NCBI RefSeq assembly: GCF_022063185.1
Contig: NZ_CP091913.1
Location: forward strand, 3,535,501 to 3,599,500
Reading direction: 5' to 3'
Source of the DNA: Nostoc sp. UHCC 0870
GTDB lineage: Bacteria > Cyanobacteriota > Cyanobacteriia > Cyanobacteriales > Nostocaceae
Length of the DNA: 64,000 nucleotides
Shown: positions 8,950 through 18,295 of the stretch, one piece after another
How the letters are laid out: each line of letters opens with the position of its first letter
Numbering within the stretch: position 1 is the first letter of the stretch
Program-made: the position numbers and the translations under genes
Notes under the pieces: model-generated
Databases searched by the model: none
What the model was told of the DNA's origin: nothing
Seen by the model: only the letters and a program-made list of their open reading frames with translations

Positions 8950-9933
8950 ATGAAGTCTGTTAAAGACACTGCTGATGCTCAACTGGCTACTATAGATACC
9001 CCGCCAGTAGTCATTACTTCTGATTTAAGAAAGGTCTATCGCACTGGCTTTTGGATGAATCAACAGATTGTCTCCCTCAAAGGCTGTTCTTTAACGGTTT
9101 ATCAGGGGGAAACTTTTGGTTTACTGGGGCCTAATGGTGCAGGGAAGACAACCCTGTTAAAACTATTGCTGGGAATTATCCGGCCTACTGCTGGCAAAGG
9201 TTTATTGTTGGGTCAACCTTTAGGCGATCGCAACGTCAAGCAACGCATTGGCTATTTAAGTGAAAACCCTTACTTGTACGAGTATCTTACAGGCTGGGAG
9301 TTCTTACAGTTAGCCGCCGGATTATTCCAAATTCCCTCTAGTGTACAACGTCAACGCATTCCACACCTACTAGACTTAGTGGGTTTATCGGTAGCTGATG
9401 CACGCAAAAAACAGATGCGTCGCTACTCCAAAGGGATGTTACAACGTGTGGGTATGGCGCAGGCATTAATTAACGATCCAGACTTAATCTTTCTGGATGA
9501 GCCGATGTCTGGACTAGATCCCCTCGGACGCTACCGGATGCGGGAAATTATCTTGTCCCTCAAAGCCGCCGGGAAGACGATTTTTTTTAACAGCCATATT
9601 CTCAGTGAAGTAGAACAAATTTGCGATCGCATCGCTATTCTTTCTCAAGGCGAATTAATCTGTATCGGTTCTCTAGGGGAACTATTAGGCAGAGATGAAA
9701 TATATCATGTCAAAGGTGAAGGGGGTGATTTGGCAATCCTCAAAAAATGGCTACCGAGTATAGTATTTGAGCCTGATGGTTCTTGGCACGGGACATTACA
9801 AGCAGATTACTATGACTTTCTAGGTAGTTTGCGCTTAATGGGTGGAAAAGTAATTTCAATACACCTATCGCGGCAATCTTTAGAAGAGTTTTTTATCCAA
9901 CAGATTAGTGAACTAAATCACGTTGTTAATTAG
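8950..9933 (+). CDS. ABC transporter ATP-binding protein (ABC-2 exporter type)
   Basis: ATPase subunit of 327 residues. Walker A is GPNGAGKTT (about residues 61-69), the signature region is RRYSKGMLQRVG, Walker B is LIFLDEP, and a switch histidine follows in FFNSHILSEVEQICDR. The C-terminal extension is typical of DrrA/CcmA-like exporters. No permease gene is adjacent: the next gene downstream is a polysaccharide export protein after 488 bases. The partner is therefore probably encoded elsewhere and the substrate is unknown. Confidence 0.88.
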   Translation: MKSVKDTADAQLATIDTPPVVITSDLRKVYRTGFWMNQQIVSLKGCSLTVYQGETFGLLGPNGAGKTTLLKLLLGIIRPTAGKGLLLGQPLGDRNVKQRIGYLSENPYLYEYLTGWEFLQLAAGLFQIPSSVQRQRIPHLLDLVGLSVADARKKQMRRYSKGMLQRVGMAQALINDPDLIFLDEPMSGLDPLGRYRMREIILSLKAAGKTIFFNSHILSEVEQICDRIAILSQGELICIGSLGELLGRDEIYHVKGEGGDLAILKKWLPSIVFEPDGSWHGTLQADYYDFLGSLRLMGGKVISIHLSRQSLEEFFIQQISELNHVVN

Positions 9934-10421
9934 TACAACAGGGTGAACATTTAAGATACAATCTTCAATAGCTAAAAATCCGCGAAATCAAGGTTTATTA
10001 TTTTGCTTGCTTGTACTAATATGCTGTATGTTTATTTTCCAGGGTCATTAAAATGTATGACTTTAGATAGGTTTACAAGTTACTGATTAAGAATATGATA
10101 TTTTTCACTTTATTGTGCATTTATTGACACAAAAATATGTGCCAATCATGCCTAATAATGTTGCTTGAGAATTAGAAAATATAGTGTTTTTAGCTACCTT
10201 TTTTAAAACTCCATAAAATCAGGCAACACTATAAATAAACTATAGTATTTCTAGCAGTTATTCTTGCAACTAAGTTTACTAAAAATTCAAACATATTTTC
10301 CGGAAAAGATAACTTTTTAAGGAAAATAAGATTGTCGGGAAACCTAAATACTTAAGTATAGTCAAGATTAAAATGTTTAGACAATACTTTATCACTTGTA
10401 GTCTCAGAGTCTAAGGTAAAT
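9934..10421. other. AT-rich intergenic region before the export gene
   Basis: About 490 bases of AT-rich sequence. No gene, tandem repeat or RNA was recognised. It is long enough to hold a regulated promoter for the polysaccharide export gene. Confidence 0.5.
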
Positions 10422-11918
10422 ATGGTTAACACAGGTTCGCTGAAATTTCTAACCCAGCCAGCTGTGGGTGCAGCTTTATTAACAGCTGTTCATCTCATTC
10501 TGCCGTCTGCTAGTTTAGCTCAGGGACAATCAGTATCTCCTAATTCACAAACAGTACCTGCAACTAGAGCGCAAGTATTTCCTAATTCCCAACCCGTATC
10601 TCCACAAATCCAACAACCAGATACCAGGTATCTATTAGGAGGCGGAGACCTCATCCGTGTAAATGTCTTTGAAGTACCCGAATATACGGGTGAATACCAA
10701 ATTCCTCCAGGTGGAGCTATTAACCTACCTTTAATTGGTAGTGTTTCTGTTCAGGGATTTACCACTGAACAAGCAGCTGATATCATCACCGAAAAATATC
10801 GCAAGTTTTTGAAACGTCCCCAGATTTCTATCAATCTTTTATCTCCACGTCCTATTAATATTCTCGTGGCCGGAGAAGTCACCCGTCCAGGTTCTTACAC
10901 CTTGAGTTTGGCAGGAGGTGCAGGTAACAATCCGGGGGTACAATACCCAACTGTATTAGCTGCATTGACAACAGCGCAAGGAGTCACCTTAGCAGCAGAT
11001 GTGACTCAAGTTCAGCTCAAGCGCAAAACAGGAAATTCTACTGAGCAACTTGTGACTCTCAATCTCAAACAACTGATAGAAACAGGTAATACAGCCCAAG
11101 ATATTACCTTAAGAGATGGTGATGTTATAGTTGTGCCAACAGCAACCTCTTTTAATGTTGCAGAAGCACGCAATTTATTTGCTGCTAACTTTGCGGCTAG
11201 TCAAACCGCACCGCGCACAGTTGCTGTGATTGGTGAAGTATATCGCCCCGGTTCTTACCTTGTCTCGGCAGGTTCAACAGATGCACAGAATGGTGGCGCA
11301 GCAGGCTCTGGTTTGCCTAATCTGACACGAGCAATTCAATTAGCTGGTGGGATCACATCTCAAGCGGATATTCGTAATATCAAGCTACGCCGACCCACAA
11401 GAACCGGTAAAGAACAAACTGTAGATATTAATCTTTGGCAATTGTTACAAACTGGGGATATCAATCAAGACATAATTGTCCAAGATGGAGATACGATAGT
11501 TATTCCCACCGCTACCGAGATTAGTCCAGCAGAAGCTACTCAATTAGCTACTACTACTTTATCTCCATCCAGAATTCAAGTTGGGGTGGTAGGTGAAGTT
11601 AAGCAACCAGGAGCAGTACAATTGCAACCCAATAGCTCCTTAAATCAAGCATTACTAGCAGCCGGTGGGTTCAATGATGCTAGAGCGAGTAAGGGGAGTG
11701 TAGAGTTGATTCGCCTCAACGCTAATGGTTCAGTTACTAAGCGTAATGTAAAAGTTGACTTCAAACAAGGAATTAATGAGGAAACTAATCCCATCCTCCG
11801 CAACAATGATGTTGTCGTAGTTAACCGCTCTGGTATAGCTAGAACTGGTGATGGTCTCAATATTTTAGCGGGGCCTCTAGGTATTATCCTTAATCTTGGC
11901 AGATTGTTCGGTTTGTAA
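10422..11918 (+). CDS. Polysaccharide export protein with SLBB domains (Wza-like)
   Basis: Periplasmic or outer-membrane export protein of 498 residues. A signal peptide with the hydrophobic stretch VGAALLTAVHLILPSASLAQ lies near residues 13-35. The polysaccharide export domain starts at DTRYLLGGGDLIRVNVFEV (about 67). Three SLBB-type beta-grasp modules follow, each opening with a variant of VAVIGEVYRPGSY (VAGEVTRPGSY, VIGEVYRPGSY, VVGEVKQPGAV). It probably guides capsule or exopolysaccharide through the envelope. Sugar-nucleotide enzymes at 24.6-27.1 kb may feed the same process, but they are not linked in an operon. Confidence 0.9.
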   Translation: MVNTGSLKFLTQPAVGAALLTAVHLILPSASLAQGQSVSPNSQTVPATRAQVFPNSQPVSPQIQQPDTRYLLGGGDLIRVNVFEVPEYTGEYQIPPGGAINLPLIGSVSVQGFTTEQAADIITEKYRKFLKRPQISINLLSPRPINILVAGEVTRPGSYTLSLAGGAGNNPGVQYPTVLAALTTAQGVTLAADVTQVQLKRKTGNSTEQLVTLNLKQLIETGNTAQDITLRDGDVIVVPTATSFNVAEARNLFAANFAASQTAPRTVAVIGEVYRPGSYLVSAGSTDAQNGGAAGSGLPNLTRAIQLAGGITSQADIRNIKLRRPTRTGKEQTVDINLWQLLQTGDINQDIIVQDGDTIVIPTATEISPAEATQLATTTLSPSRIQVGVVGEVKQPGAVQLQPNSSLNQALLAAGGFNDARASKGSVELIRLNANGSVTKRNVKVDFKQGINEETNPILRNNDVVVVNRSGIARTGDGLNILAGPLGIILNLGRLFGL

Positions 11919-11930
11919 CTTTACTTCAGC

Positions 11931-11970
11931 AATTGGGGACGGAAGTTAATTCTTTTCGTCCCCAATTTTG
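11931..11970 (+). terminator. Rho-independent terminator after the export gene
   Basis: The stem AATTGGGGACG (11931-11941) pairs with CGTCCCCAATT (11957-11967) and is followed by a short T run. It sits 13 bases after the export gene stop. Confidence 0.75.
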
Positions 11971-12181
11971 TATGGGTATAATTTTTGTATATTTTATTGA
12001 ATAGATAACGCGATCGCTACATCACGCTGAAAAATTTTAATTTTACCTTTATACGGAAAATATTTTTTACCCCATTCTGGTTTAATCTAGTTACAAACTT
12101 CAAACATTAGACTTAAATGTAAAACATGGTATTACCATGTCCTTTAAACTAAAATCTCCTTAAAAGCTAATAGGAGCATAT

Positions 12182-13009
12182 ATGGAGCCAATTATTGCTG
12201 TAGTCTTAGCACTTATAGCTTATGCCTTAGGATCTGCCAAAATTATCAACGAAGGGAATGCAGCCTTAGTTGAACGATTGGGAAGAAAACATCGCACACT
12301 CACGCCAGGTTTAAACTTTGTAGTACCTCTGGTGGATCAAGTTGTGATGGAAGATACCACGCGAGAACAGTTCATAGATATCCAGCCGCAGAATGTGATC
12401 ACCAAAGATAATATCTACTTAGAAGTTGATGCTGTTCTGTTCTGGAAAATCAAAAATATTGAGAAAAGCTTTTATGAAATTGAAGACTTGCAAGGTTCAC
12501 TCAAACAGCTAGCTACAACTACACTTAGGGAAATTATCGCCCAGAATACCGTAGAAGAAACCAATGTCTCAAGAGCAGAGATGGATAAAGCCATCTTAGA
12601 CCAGTTGAACAGCACAACAATGGACTGGGGAGTTGAGATTATCCGGTTAGATATGCAAAGAATTACACCACCGGAGAGTGTACGCAAGTCAATGGAAGAG
12701 GAGAGAGCGGCGGAAATCAAAAAAAGGGCATTGATTACTGAAGCAGAAGCCGAGAAAGAAGCTGCCATCAAAAAAGCGGAAGGAACTATGACTTCCATAC
12801 AGATAATTGCTGAAGGCTTACGTAGCAATCCCGAAACTAAAGAAATTTTGCGTTATTTAGTGGCACAAGATTATATCAATGCTAGCTATCGGCTGGGAGA
12901 AAGCTCAAATGCCAAAGTTGTCTTTGTAGACCCTGGAAAATCAGGTGAATTAATGAAAGAAGTGATTGCTGAAACTGTTAATACTGAAGGCAATGGTAAA
13001 AATACTTAA
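12182..13009 (+). CDS. SPFH/band 7 protein (stomatin-like)
   Basis: Membrane-anchored scaffold protein of 275 residues. One N-terminal membrane segment (about residues 3-18) precedes a band 7 domain with INEGNAALVERLGR and LTPGLNFVVPLVDQV. A charged coiled coil (AEAEKEAAIKKAEG, about 195-210) follows. It resembles cyanobacterial stomatin-like proteins of the Slr1128 type. Such proteins form oligomeric membrane microdomains and may be linked to FtsH-type proteolysis; the exact role here is unknown. The start ATG at 12182 follows TAATAGGAGCATAT, a clear ribosome site. Confidence 0.92.
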   Translation: MEPIIAVVLALIAYALGSAKIINEGNAALVERLGRKHRTLTPGLNFVVPLVDQVVMEDTTREQFIDIQPQNVITKDNIYLEVDAVLFWKIKNIEKSFYEIEDLQGSLKQLATTTLREIIAQNTVEETNVSRAEMDKAILDQLNSTTMDWGVEIIRLDMQRITPPESVRKSMEEERAAEIKKRALITEAEAEKEAAIKKAEGTMTSIQIIAEGLRSNPETKEILRYLVAQDYINASYRLGESSNAKVVFVDPGKSGELMKEVIAETVNTEGNGKNT

Positions 13010-13123
13010 CATAGTTAAGTCTAGCTGTAAAAAGGGTTTGGGGATTGAAAAAGAAAGATTTTGATTGATTTCCTCTTTCTGTGGTTATTGATAGCAGGCG
13101 CACCACCCCTGAAGAATGAAAAA

Positions 13124-13226
13124 ACTTCTTATCCAGTCCCCAGTCCCCAGCGATGCACTGAGCAGTTCGACAGGCTCACTGTATCACTTGTCGTTCGCGG
13201 AGCGTCTCGCAGAGAAGTGTCCCCAG
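13124..13226. repeat. Dispersed repeat fragment with heptamers (GTTCGCGGAGCGTCTCGC)
   Basis: Between the stomatin-like gene and folP lie CCCCAGT-type units and a block with AGCAGTTCGACAGGCTCACT and GTTCGCGGAGCGTCTCGCAG. These are blocks of the kind commonly scattered through Nostocales genomes. Both strands are readable here, but no convincing protein is encoded. Confidence 0.5.
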
Positions 13227-13230
13227 TCCC

Positions 13231-14103
13231 CTATCCCCCGTATTGTTTCTCTCGAAAGATTGCATCAGCAACTAGAGATACATCGCGCATTTCCTGGATA
13301 TCGTGAACTCGGAGGATATCAGCACCATTCAAGATAGCCGCACAACACGCCGCCGCCGTTCCCCAAACTCTGGCTTTCGGATCTGGTTGATTTAAAATCC
13401 GACCGATAAAACTTTTGCGGGATACCCCCACCAAGATAGGACAATTGAGCGATCGCAATAAACCCAATCGCCGCAGAATTTCTAGATTTTGCTCATATTT
13501 CTTAGCAAAACCAATACCGGGGTCAATGATGATTTTTTCTCGTTCCAGACCCAAATCAGTTGCTATTGTGATCTGTTGAGCTAAAAAACTAGAAATTTCT
13601 CCTAATAAGTCCTGATACTCAGTCATTTGTTGCATCGTCTGGGGTGTCCCTCGGATGTGCATCAACACAATTGGCACGCCTAAACTAGCTACGGTGGGCA
13701 ACATTTGGGGGTCAAATGTGCCGCCAGAAATATCATTAATAATATCTGCCCCAGCCTCTACAGAAGCTTTAGCGACAGATGCCCTAGTTGTATCTACTGA
13801 TATGGGGACAGAAATTTTTGACCGTAGCACCTCTAATATTGGGACTACCCGATTTAGTTCTGCTTCTAGGCTGATTTGCTCTGCACCTGGCCTAGTTGAT
13901 TGACCACCCACATCGATGATATCAGCACCAGCCGCTACCAAGGCCTCAGCCTGGGATAGAGCCGCAGCAGGAGTATTAAATTTACCACCATCACTAAAAC
14001 TATCAGGTGTCACATTCAAGACACCCATTAAATAAGTACGCTGTCCCCAGTCGAAACAGCGATCGCGTATTATTAACTTGCTGTACATATAAAATTTAGC
14101 CAA
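13231..14103 (-). CDS. folP: Dihydropteroate synthase FolP
   Basis: Joins p-aminobenzoate to the pterin pyrophosphate in folate biosynthesis. The 290-residue protein shows the expected TIM-barrel motifs: MGVLNVTPDSFSDGG (about residues 26-40), DVGGQSTRPGA, DPGIGFAKKYEQN and GVSRKSFIG. An alternative start six codons in (MYSKLIIRDR) is possible and would not change any motif. It is co-directional with tpiA 64 bases upstream, and the two may be co-transcribed. Confidence 0.95.
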   Translation of the reverse strand: MAKFYMYSKLIIRDRCFDWGQRTYLMGVLNVTPDSFSDGGKFNTPAAALSQAEALVAAGADIIDVGGQSTRPGAEQISLEAELNRVVPILEVLRSKISVPISVDTTRASVAKASVEAGADIINDISGGTFDPQMLPTVASLGVPIVLMHIRGTPQTMQQMTEYQDLLGEISSFLAQQITIATDLGLEREKIIIDPGIGFAKKYEQNLEILRRLGLLRSLNCPILVGVSRKSFIGRILNQPDPKARVWGTAAACCAAILNGADILRVHDIQEMRDVSLVADAIFREKQYGG

Positions 14104-14167
14104 CAGTCAACAGTCAATAGTGATTTAAACACAGACTAATGACTATGGACTATTGACTGTAAAGGGG

Positions 14168-14893
14168 TTAATGATAGTTGACAATGCGGGCAAAACTCTC
14201 AGGTTCAAGACTTGCTCCGCCTACAAGTACACCATCGATTTCTGGTTGTGCCATAATCTCATCGATGTTAGTTGGCTTTACTGAACCACCATATTGAATT
14301 GGGACATTAGGATTTTTTAACTGGCTGCGAATCAAGCCAATAACTCGATTAGCTTCTGTCGCTTCGCAAGTGTCGCCAGTACCAATTGCCCAAATTGGTT
14401 CGTAAGCAATTACCAAACTTTCCTGATTAATATCAACTAAGTCTTTTTCAAGTTGGCTAATAATCAGTGATTCAGTTTCCCCAGCGTCTCGTTGCTGCTT
14501 AGTTTCGCCTACACAAAGAATCGGGGTTAAACCATACTTTTGGGCAGCTTTCAGGCGTAAATTCACAGTTTCGTCCGTTTCACCGAAGTATTGCCGTCTT
14601 TCACTATGACCGACAATTACATAACGGACACCAAGTTCTAACAACATGGGGCCAGAAATTTCACCAGTGTACGCACCACTTTCTTCCCAGTGGACATTTT
14701 GCGCTCCCAGTTGTACAAGACTCCCATGTAAACTCTTGGACAAAACGCTCAGGTCAGTGAAAGGAGGACATAAGACCACTTCCCGCTCTGCAAGCGTTTC
14801 TTGTAAGGACGGCAGAAACCCTGTTAAAAACTCTTGTGATTCTGCCTGGATTTTAAACATTTTCCAGTTACCGGCAATAACGATTTTCCGCAC
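14168..14893 (-). CDS. tpiA: Triosephosphate isomerase TpiA
   Basis: Interconverts dihydroxyacetone phosphate and glyceraldehyde 3-phosphate in glycolysis and the Calvin cycle. Catalytic residues are visible: Lys in GNWKM, His in IVGHSERR and Glu in [11 protein letters not shown]. The phosphate-binding end is VLVGGASL. I place the start at GTG 14893 ([12 protein letters not shown]), giving 241 residues, the usual cyanobacterial length. The frame is open to ATG 14968, which would add a basic, serine-rich 25-residue leader not seen in most relatives. The choice of start is moderately sure. Confidence 0.94.
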   Translation of the reverse strand: MRKIVIAGNWKMFKIQAESQEFLTGFLPSLQETLAEREVVLCPPFTDLSVLSKSLHGSLVQLGAQNVHWEESGAYTGEISGPMLLELGVRYVIVGHSERRQYFGETDETVNLRLKAAQKYGLTPILCVGETKQQRDAGETESLIISQLEKDLVDINQESLVIAYEPIWAIGTGDTCEATEANRVIGLIRSQLKNPNVPIQYGGSVKPTNIDEIMAQPEIDGVLVGGASLEPESFARIVNYH

Positions 14894-14968
14894 AGGTGAT
14901 TTAGTCAAGTTCTTAACGCTACTAGATGCACTTTTCACTCTACTACTTTTTCGGATCAACCGATGCAA

Positions 14969-15326
14969 TGGTTCAAGATTCCCGTGATGAAATAGTACAG
15001 CGTAAGTTCGGCGGAGTGAATTGGCTATGGTAATAGGTTAGAGGTTCAATTCCAGAATAGGCGATCGCCAACAAGTATCTGCTTTATCTCAAATCTCGGA
15101 TGGACACAACACAGGTTTTTGTGGGGTAAAAAAGTCTTTTCAAAGTTTCAGAAAAACTGCCGATAAAACCTCTGGATGGAAACTTTCGCCAAATAGGAAA
15201 GCCATCACATTTCCAGACAAAAAGAATATCGGGACTCCCAAACTAAAATATCCCAAAAATTAAGCGTGTCCGAGTAGTGAGTTAAAAGAACCACTCGGTA
15301 CTTATAACTCATCACTCAACACACTT
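14969..15326. other. Intergenic region between the STAS gene and tpiA
   Basis: About 360 bases with one GCGATCGC octamer and no gene or recognisable RNA. It presumably holds the tpiA promoter on the minus strand. Confidence 0.45.
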
Positions 15327-15716
15327 TTAGCTAGCAATACTGCGAGGTACACCTTCTAAGGCTTCATCTTCAGTTTCAAAAATTTCAAACACTGTATCCA
15401 TCATTGTCACTTCAAAGACAAGTTTGGCTTCTGGATGAACGTTGCAAATACGGAAACTGCCCTTGACTTTATCAGCATCACGCATCCCAGCAACCAAAGA
15501 GGTCAGACCGGAACTATCGATAAAATTAACTTGTCCCAGATTCACCACTATATGACAGCTCAATTTAGAAATACATTCCTGCAACTTCAGGCGAAATTGC
15601 CAAGCTGTGGTGATATCTAGGCGACCTGCTGGGGTCAAGATAATAACTGTATTACCATCTTGAGTTGTATAAGTTGTTTGTTCTATTTGAATCACTAAGC
15701 CCCCTGTGGCACTCAT
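15327..15716 (-). CDS. STAS-domain anti-sigma factor antagonist
   Basis: Single STAS domain of 129 residues (SpoIIAA/RsbV type). The segment NLGQVNFIDSSGLTSLVAGM carries the DSSGL motif whose serine is the usual phosphorylation site. Such proteins bind anti-sigma kinases and free a sigma factor when dephosphorylated. No cognate kinase or phosphatase gene is adjacent, so its partner is unknown. The two sigma-factor genes in the window (38.1 and 60.9 kb) are distant. Confidence 0.9.
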   Translation of the reverse strand: MSATGGLVIQIEQTTYTTQDGNTVIILTPAGRLDITTAWQFRLKLQECISKLSCHIVVNLGQVNFIDSSGLTSLVAGMRDADKVKGSFRICNVHPEAKLVFEVTMMDTVFEIFETEDEALEGVPRSIAS

Positions 15717-16154
15717 CTTAAAATTTACTGTGGCTAAGTTATACTAATTCGTCAATTCGTAATTCTTAATGGGTTACGCCCCGCTATGCCCCGCTACGCT
15801 AAAGTAATTCGTAATGGCCTAGTACAGCAGAGCGTCAAGAAACAGACAATTTTCAATCGTTAAAAGCCTTAATATATAGGAATTTTGACTTTTGACTTTT
15901 GACTTTTGACTTCTTCATAGAGGTACTAGGTGCTTACGTTTAGTAGTTTAACTCACCAAATCTGTGCTGAGTACCCTGTAAAAAATACTTAGTCAACCAG
16001 ACAAAATAATTTTGACTCCATCATAGATGAGTTATTTAGAATTACCCAAGGCAAGTAACTATTCCACAGAGTTACAAAAATTTGCAATGGACTTCTTTCC
16101 CAAATGCTATAGCGAAGATCCCACTCCGCTAATAGCACTTTCAACTCAGCACTT
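15717..16154. other. Intergenic region with TTTTGAC repeats
   Basis: About 440 bases between hemF and the STAS gene. It contains four to five TTTTGAC heptamers (15892-15921) and a GCCCCGCTATGCCCCGCTACG block (near 15778) of a type repeated at other Nostocales loci. No gene was recognised. Confidence 0.5.
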
Positions 16155-17195
16155 TTAATGCGATCGCCAATTAATCCAATCTTGGGGCTTGAGGAATGTA
16201 TTATACAGTTCTGCTTCAGGGGTATTAGGTTCTGGTTGATAACCGTATTCCCAACGCACCAAAGGTGGTAAGGACATCAAAATCGATTCTGTCCGTCCGT
16301 TGGTTTGCAAGCCAAAGATTGTGCCTCGGTCGTAAACCAAGTTAAATTCTACATACCTACCCCGACGGTAAAGTTGAAAATTGCGTTCGCGATCGCCATA
16401 TTCCATCCCATGACGGCGTTCAACGATGGGTACATAAGCGGGTAAAAAGGCTTTACCAGAACCTTGAACAAAGCTAAACAAATCTTCCCAATTACGTTGT
16501 GCTGGTACTCCGACTTGGTTACTGTATTCGGCTGCATCCCCTTGAGGATTAGGGCCGCGATACAAAAGCCCTTGTCCATCTTGGTAATCGAAAAATAACC
16601 CGCCTATACCTCTGGTTTCACCGCGATGTTTGAGGTAAAAATATTCATCACACCAACGTTTAAAGACTGGGTAATATTCTGGGTGATGTTGATCACAAGC
16701 CTGCTTTAATGTGTTGTGGAAATGGGTAGCATCTTCCGCAAAGGGATAATAGGGTGTTAAGTCAGCACCACCACCAAACCACCACACAGGGCCAGCTTCA
16801 AAATAGCGGTAATTGAGGTGAATTGTAGGAACATAAGGGTTACGGGGATGTAACACCAAAGATGTACCCGTAGCGTAAAAGCCATGCCCTTCTGCTTCTG
16901 GACGCTGGGCTAAAATTGAAGGAGGTAGATGAGAACCCCAAACTTCAGAAAAATTTACACCGGCTTGTTCAAATATTGCACCTTCACGCAGTACGCGCGA
17001 TCGCCCGCCACCTCCCTCTGGACGTTCCCAACTATCTTCTTGAAAAGTACCTCCGCCATCTAGTGCTGCTAGTGCTTGTGTAATTTCATCTTGCAACTGT
17101 TTCATAAATTGACTGACACGCGCCTTAGCATCAGTCACTGGTAAAGACGTAGATAATTTTGTTTCTACAGTTGGGGTATGCGAATTAGTTACCAT
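16155..17195 (-). CDS. hemF: Oxygen-dependent coproporphyrinogen III oxidase HemF
   Basis: Converts coproporphyrinogen III to protoporphyrinogen IX using oxygen, in heme and chlorophyll synthesis. The 346-residue sequence is typical of the family, with [21 protein letters not shown] and [15 protein letters not shown] motifs and the C-terminal [13 protein letters not shown] and [13 protein letters not shown]. The start ATG at 17195 begins [13 protein letters not shown], a variable leader before the conserved part near residue 25. It stands alone on the minus strand. Confidence 0.96.
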   Translation of the reverse strand: MVTNSHTPTVETKLSTSLPVTDAKARVSQFMKQLQDEITQALAALDGGGTFQEDSWERPEGGGGRSRVLREGAIFEQAGVNFSEVWGSHLPPSILAQRPEAEGHGFYATGTSLVLHPRNPYVPTIHLNYRYFEAGPVWWFGGGADLTPYYPFAEDATHFHNTLKQACDQHHPEYYPVFKRWCDEYFYLKHRGETRGIGGLFFDYQDGQGLLYRGPNPQGDAAEYSNQVGVPAQRNWEDLFSFVQGSGKAFLPAYVPIVERRHGMEYGDRERNFQLYRRGRYVEFNLVYDRGTIFGLQTNGRTESILMSLPPLVRWEYGYQPEPNTPEAELYNTFLKPQDWINWRSH

Positions 17196-17602
17196 GAGAT
17201 TCCCGAAACTAAATTATATTTTCCAAAACAGCCACAAATTTTCATTTTAAAAATTTGTGGGCAGCACGAGCCAGAAATAAGGCTCAACTTGCCCAAACAG
17301 TCTTTTGCTTGTGAAACATTTATATGATCAATGGGCATGACTAGAATTATTTTCCCTCAAATGCGTATAGGCTTGTATATTGACTAAATTTTTGTTGTAC
17401 TTCTTGATGGGAACATTCTGGTGCATTAGTCTACAAACATCTTGAGTGCTGAGTGCTGTTAGCGGTAGCGCGGCGTTTAGCCGGTGCTGAGTGGGGAGTG
17501 GGGAGTATTGAGTGCTGAATGGGGAGTATTGAGTGCTATTAGTTAAGAGTAGCTGAATATGCCAGAGTTACCAGCAAGCTTGTAGCGAGGAAGATTAGGC
17601 AA
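17196..17602. other. Intergenic region with GTGCTGTTAGCGGTAGCG-type repeat
   Basis: About 400 bases. From 17440 to 17545 it holds GAGTGCTG/GGGGAGT tandem units and a block GCTGTTAGCGGTAGCG followed by CGGCGTTTAGCC. Related blocks occur at 53088-53185 and 60757-60900. No gene was recognised. Confidence 0.6.
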
Positions 17603-18127
17603 ATGAGAGCTTGGTTATCCAAATTTGTCCAGCGCAAACACCGTCGATTTTGCGTTTCTCTGGTACGGACATATAGAGAAATTAGTTATGCTTCTGTAGA
17701 TGATCTCTGGCAAAAGGTAGTTGACTTAACAGATGTTTCCTGGCATCCACTACTCAAAAGTACCAACGTCCCCTATGGATTAGTACCCAAACCCGGATTA
17801 ATTTACCAAGCAGTAACACGCTTTTCACCAATTCCGATTAGGATTTTTGTGGAGCGAGTCAACCCTAGAGAATTGCTGAGTATCAGAGTGATGGCAATTC
17901 CTGGCGTAGAAGAACGAATTACTTACCAAGTGGAATCCACGGTTTGTGGTACTTATTTATCTTATTCAGTCACCCTACGAGGCTGGTTATCTCCGCTTAT
18001 TTGGTCGTTTTCCCGTCCCTACGCGGATCGTGTGGCACGTTCTTTAGTCGAAGCCGTAGAAAAAGCAGCATTGCAAGCAGTATCAGCACAGAAAAAACCA
18101 ATGAAGGGCATTGGGGACTGGGGATGA
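17603..18127 (+). CDS. SRPBCC-family lipid/ligand-binding-like protein
   Basis: 174 residues with a START/polyketide-cyclase-like pattern: an N-terminal strand with REISYASVDDLWQKV, a central region with YLSYSVTLRGWLSPLIWS, and a long C-terminal helix DRVARSLVEAVEKAALQAV. SRPBCC folds bind hydrophobic ligands, and no catalytic residues can be assigned. It is followed by mrp on the same strand after 168 bases. The function is unknown. Confidence 0.75.
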   Translation: MRAWLSKFVQRKHRRFCVSLVRTYREISYASVDDLWQKVVDLTDVSWHPLLKSTNVPYGLVPKPGLIYQAVTRFSPIPIRIFVERVNPRELLSIRVMAIPGVEERITYQVESTVCGTYLSYSVTLRGWLSPLIWSFSRPYADRVARSLVEAVEKAALQAVSAQKKPMKGIGDWG

Positions 18128-18295
18128 GGAAGTCAAACGTCAAAAGGCAAAAGGCAAAAGTTAAAAGACATCCCTAAAGAAAGTTAAGATTCTATTAGGT
18201 GATAATAAAAATTTTAAAATTTTGTTACGCCGATCGCAGAGAACACAGAAACTAATTACTGCTTTAGATTTCTTCATTTTGAATTTTGAATTTAT

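Noticed and set aside
14894..14968. Transit-like 25-residue leader on TpiA
   Set aside because: The GTG start gives the standard 241-residue enzyme; bacterial TpiA needs no leader.
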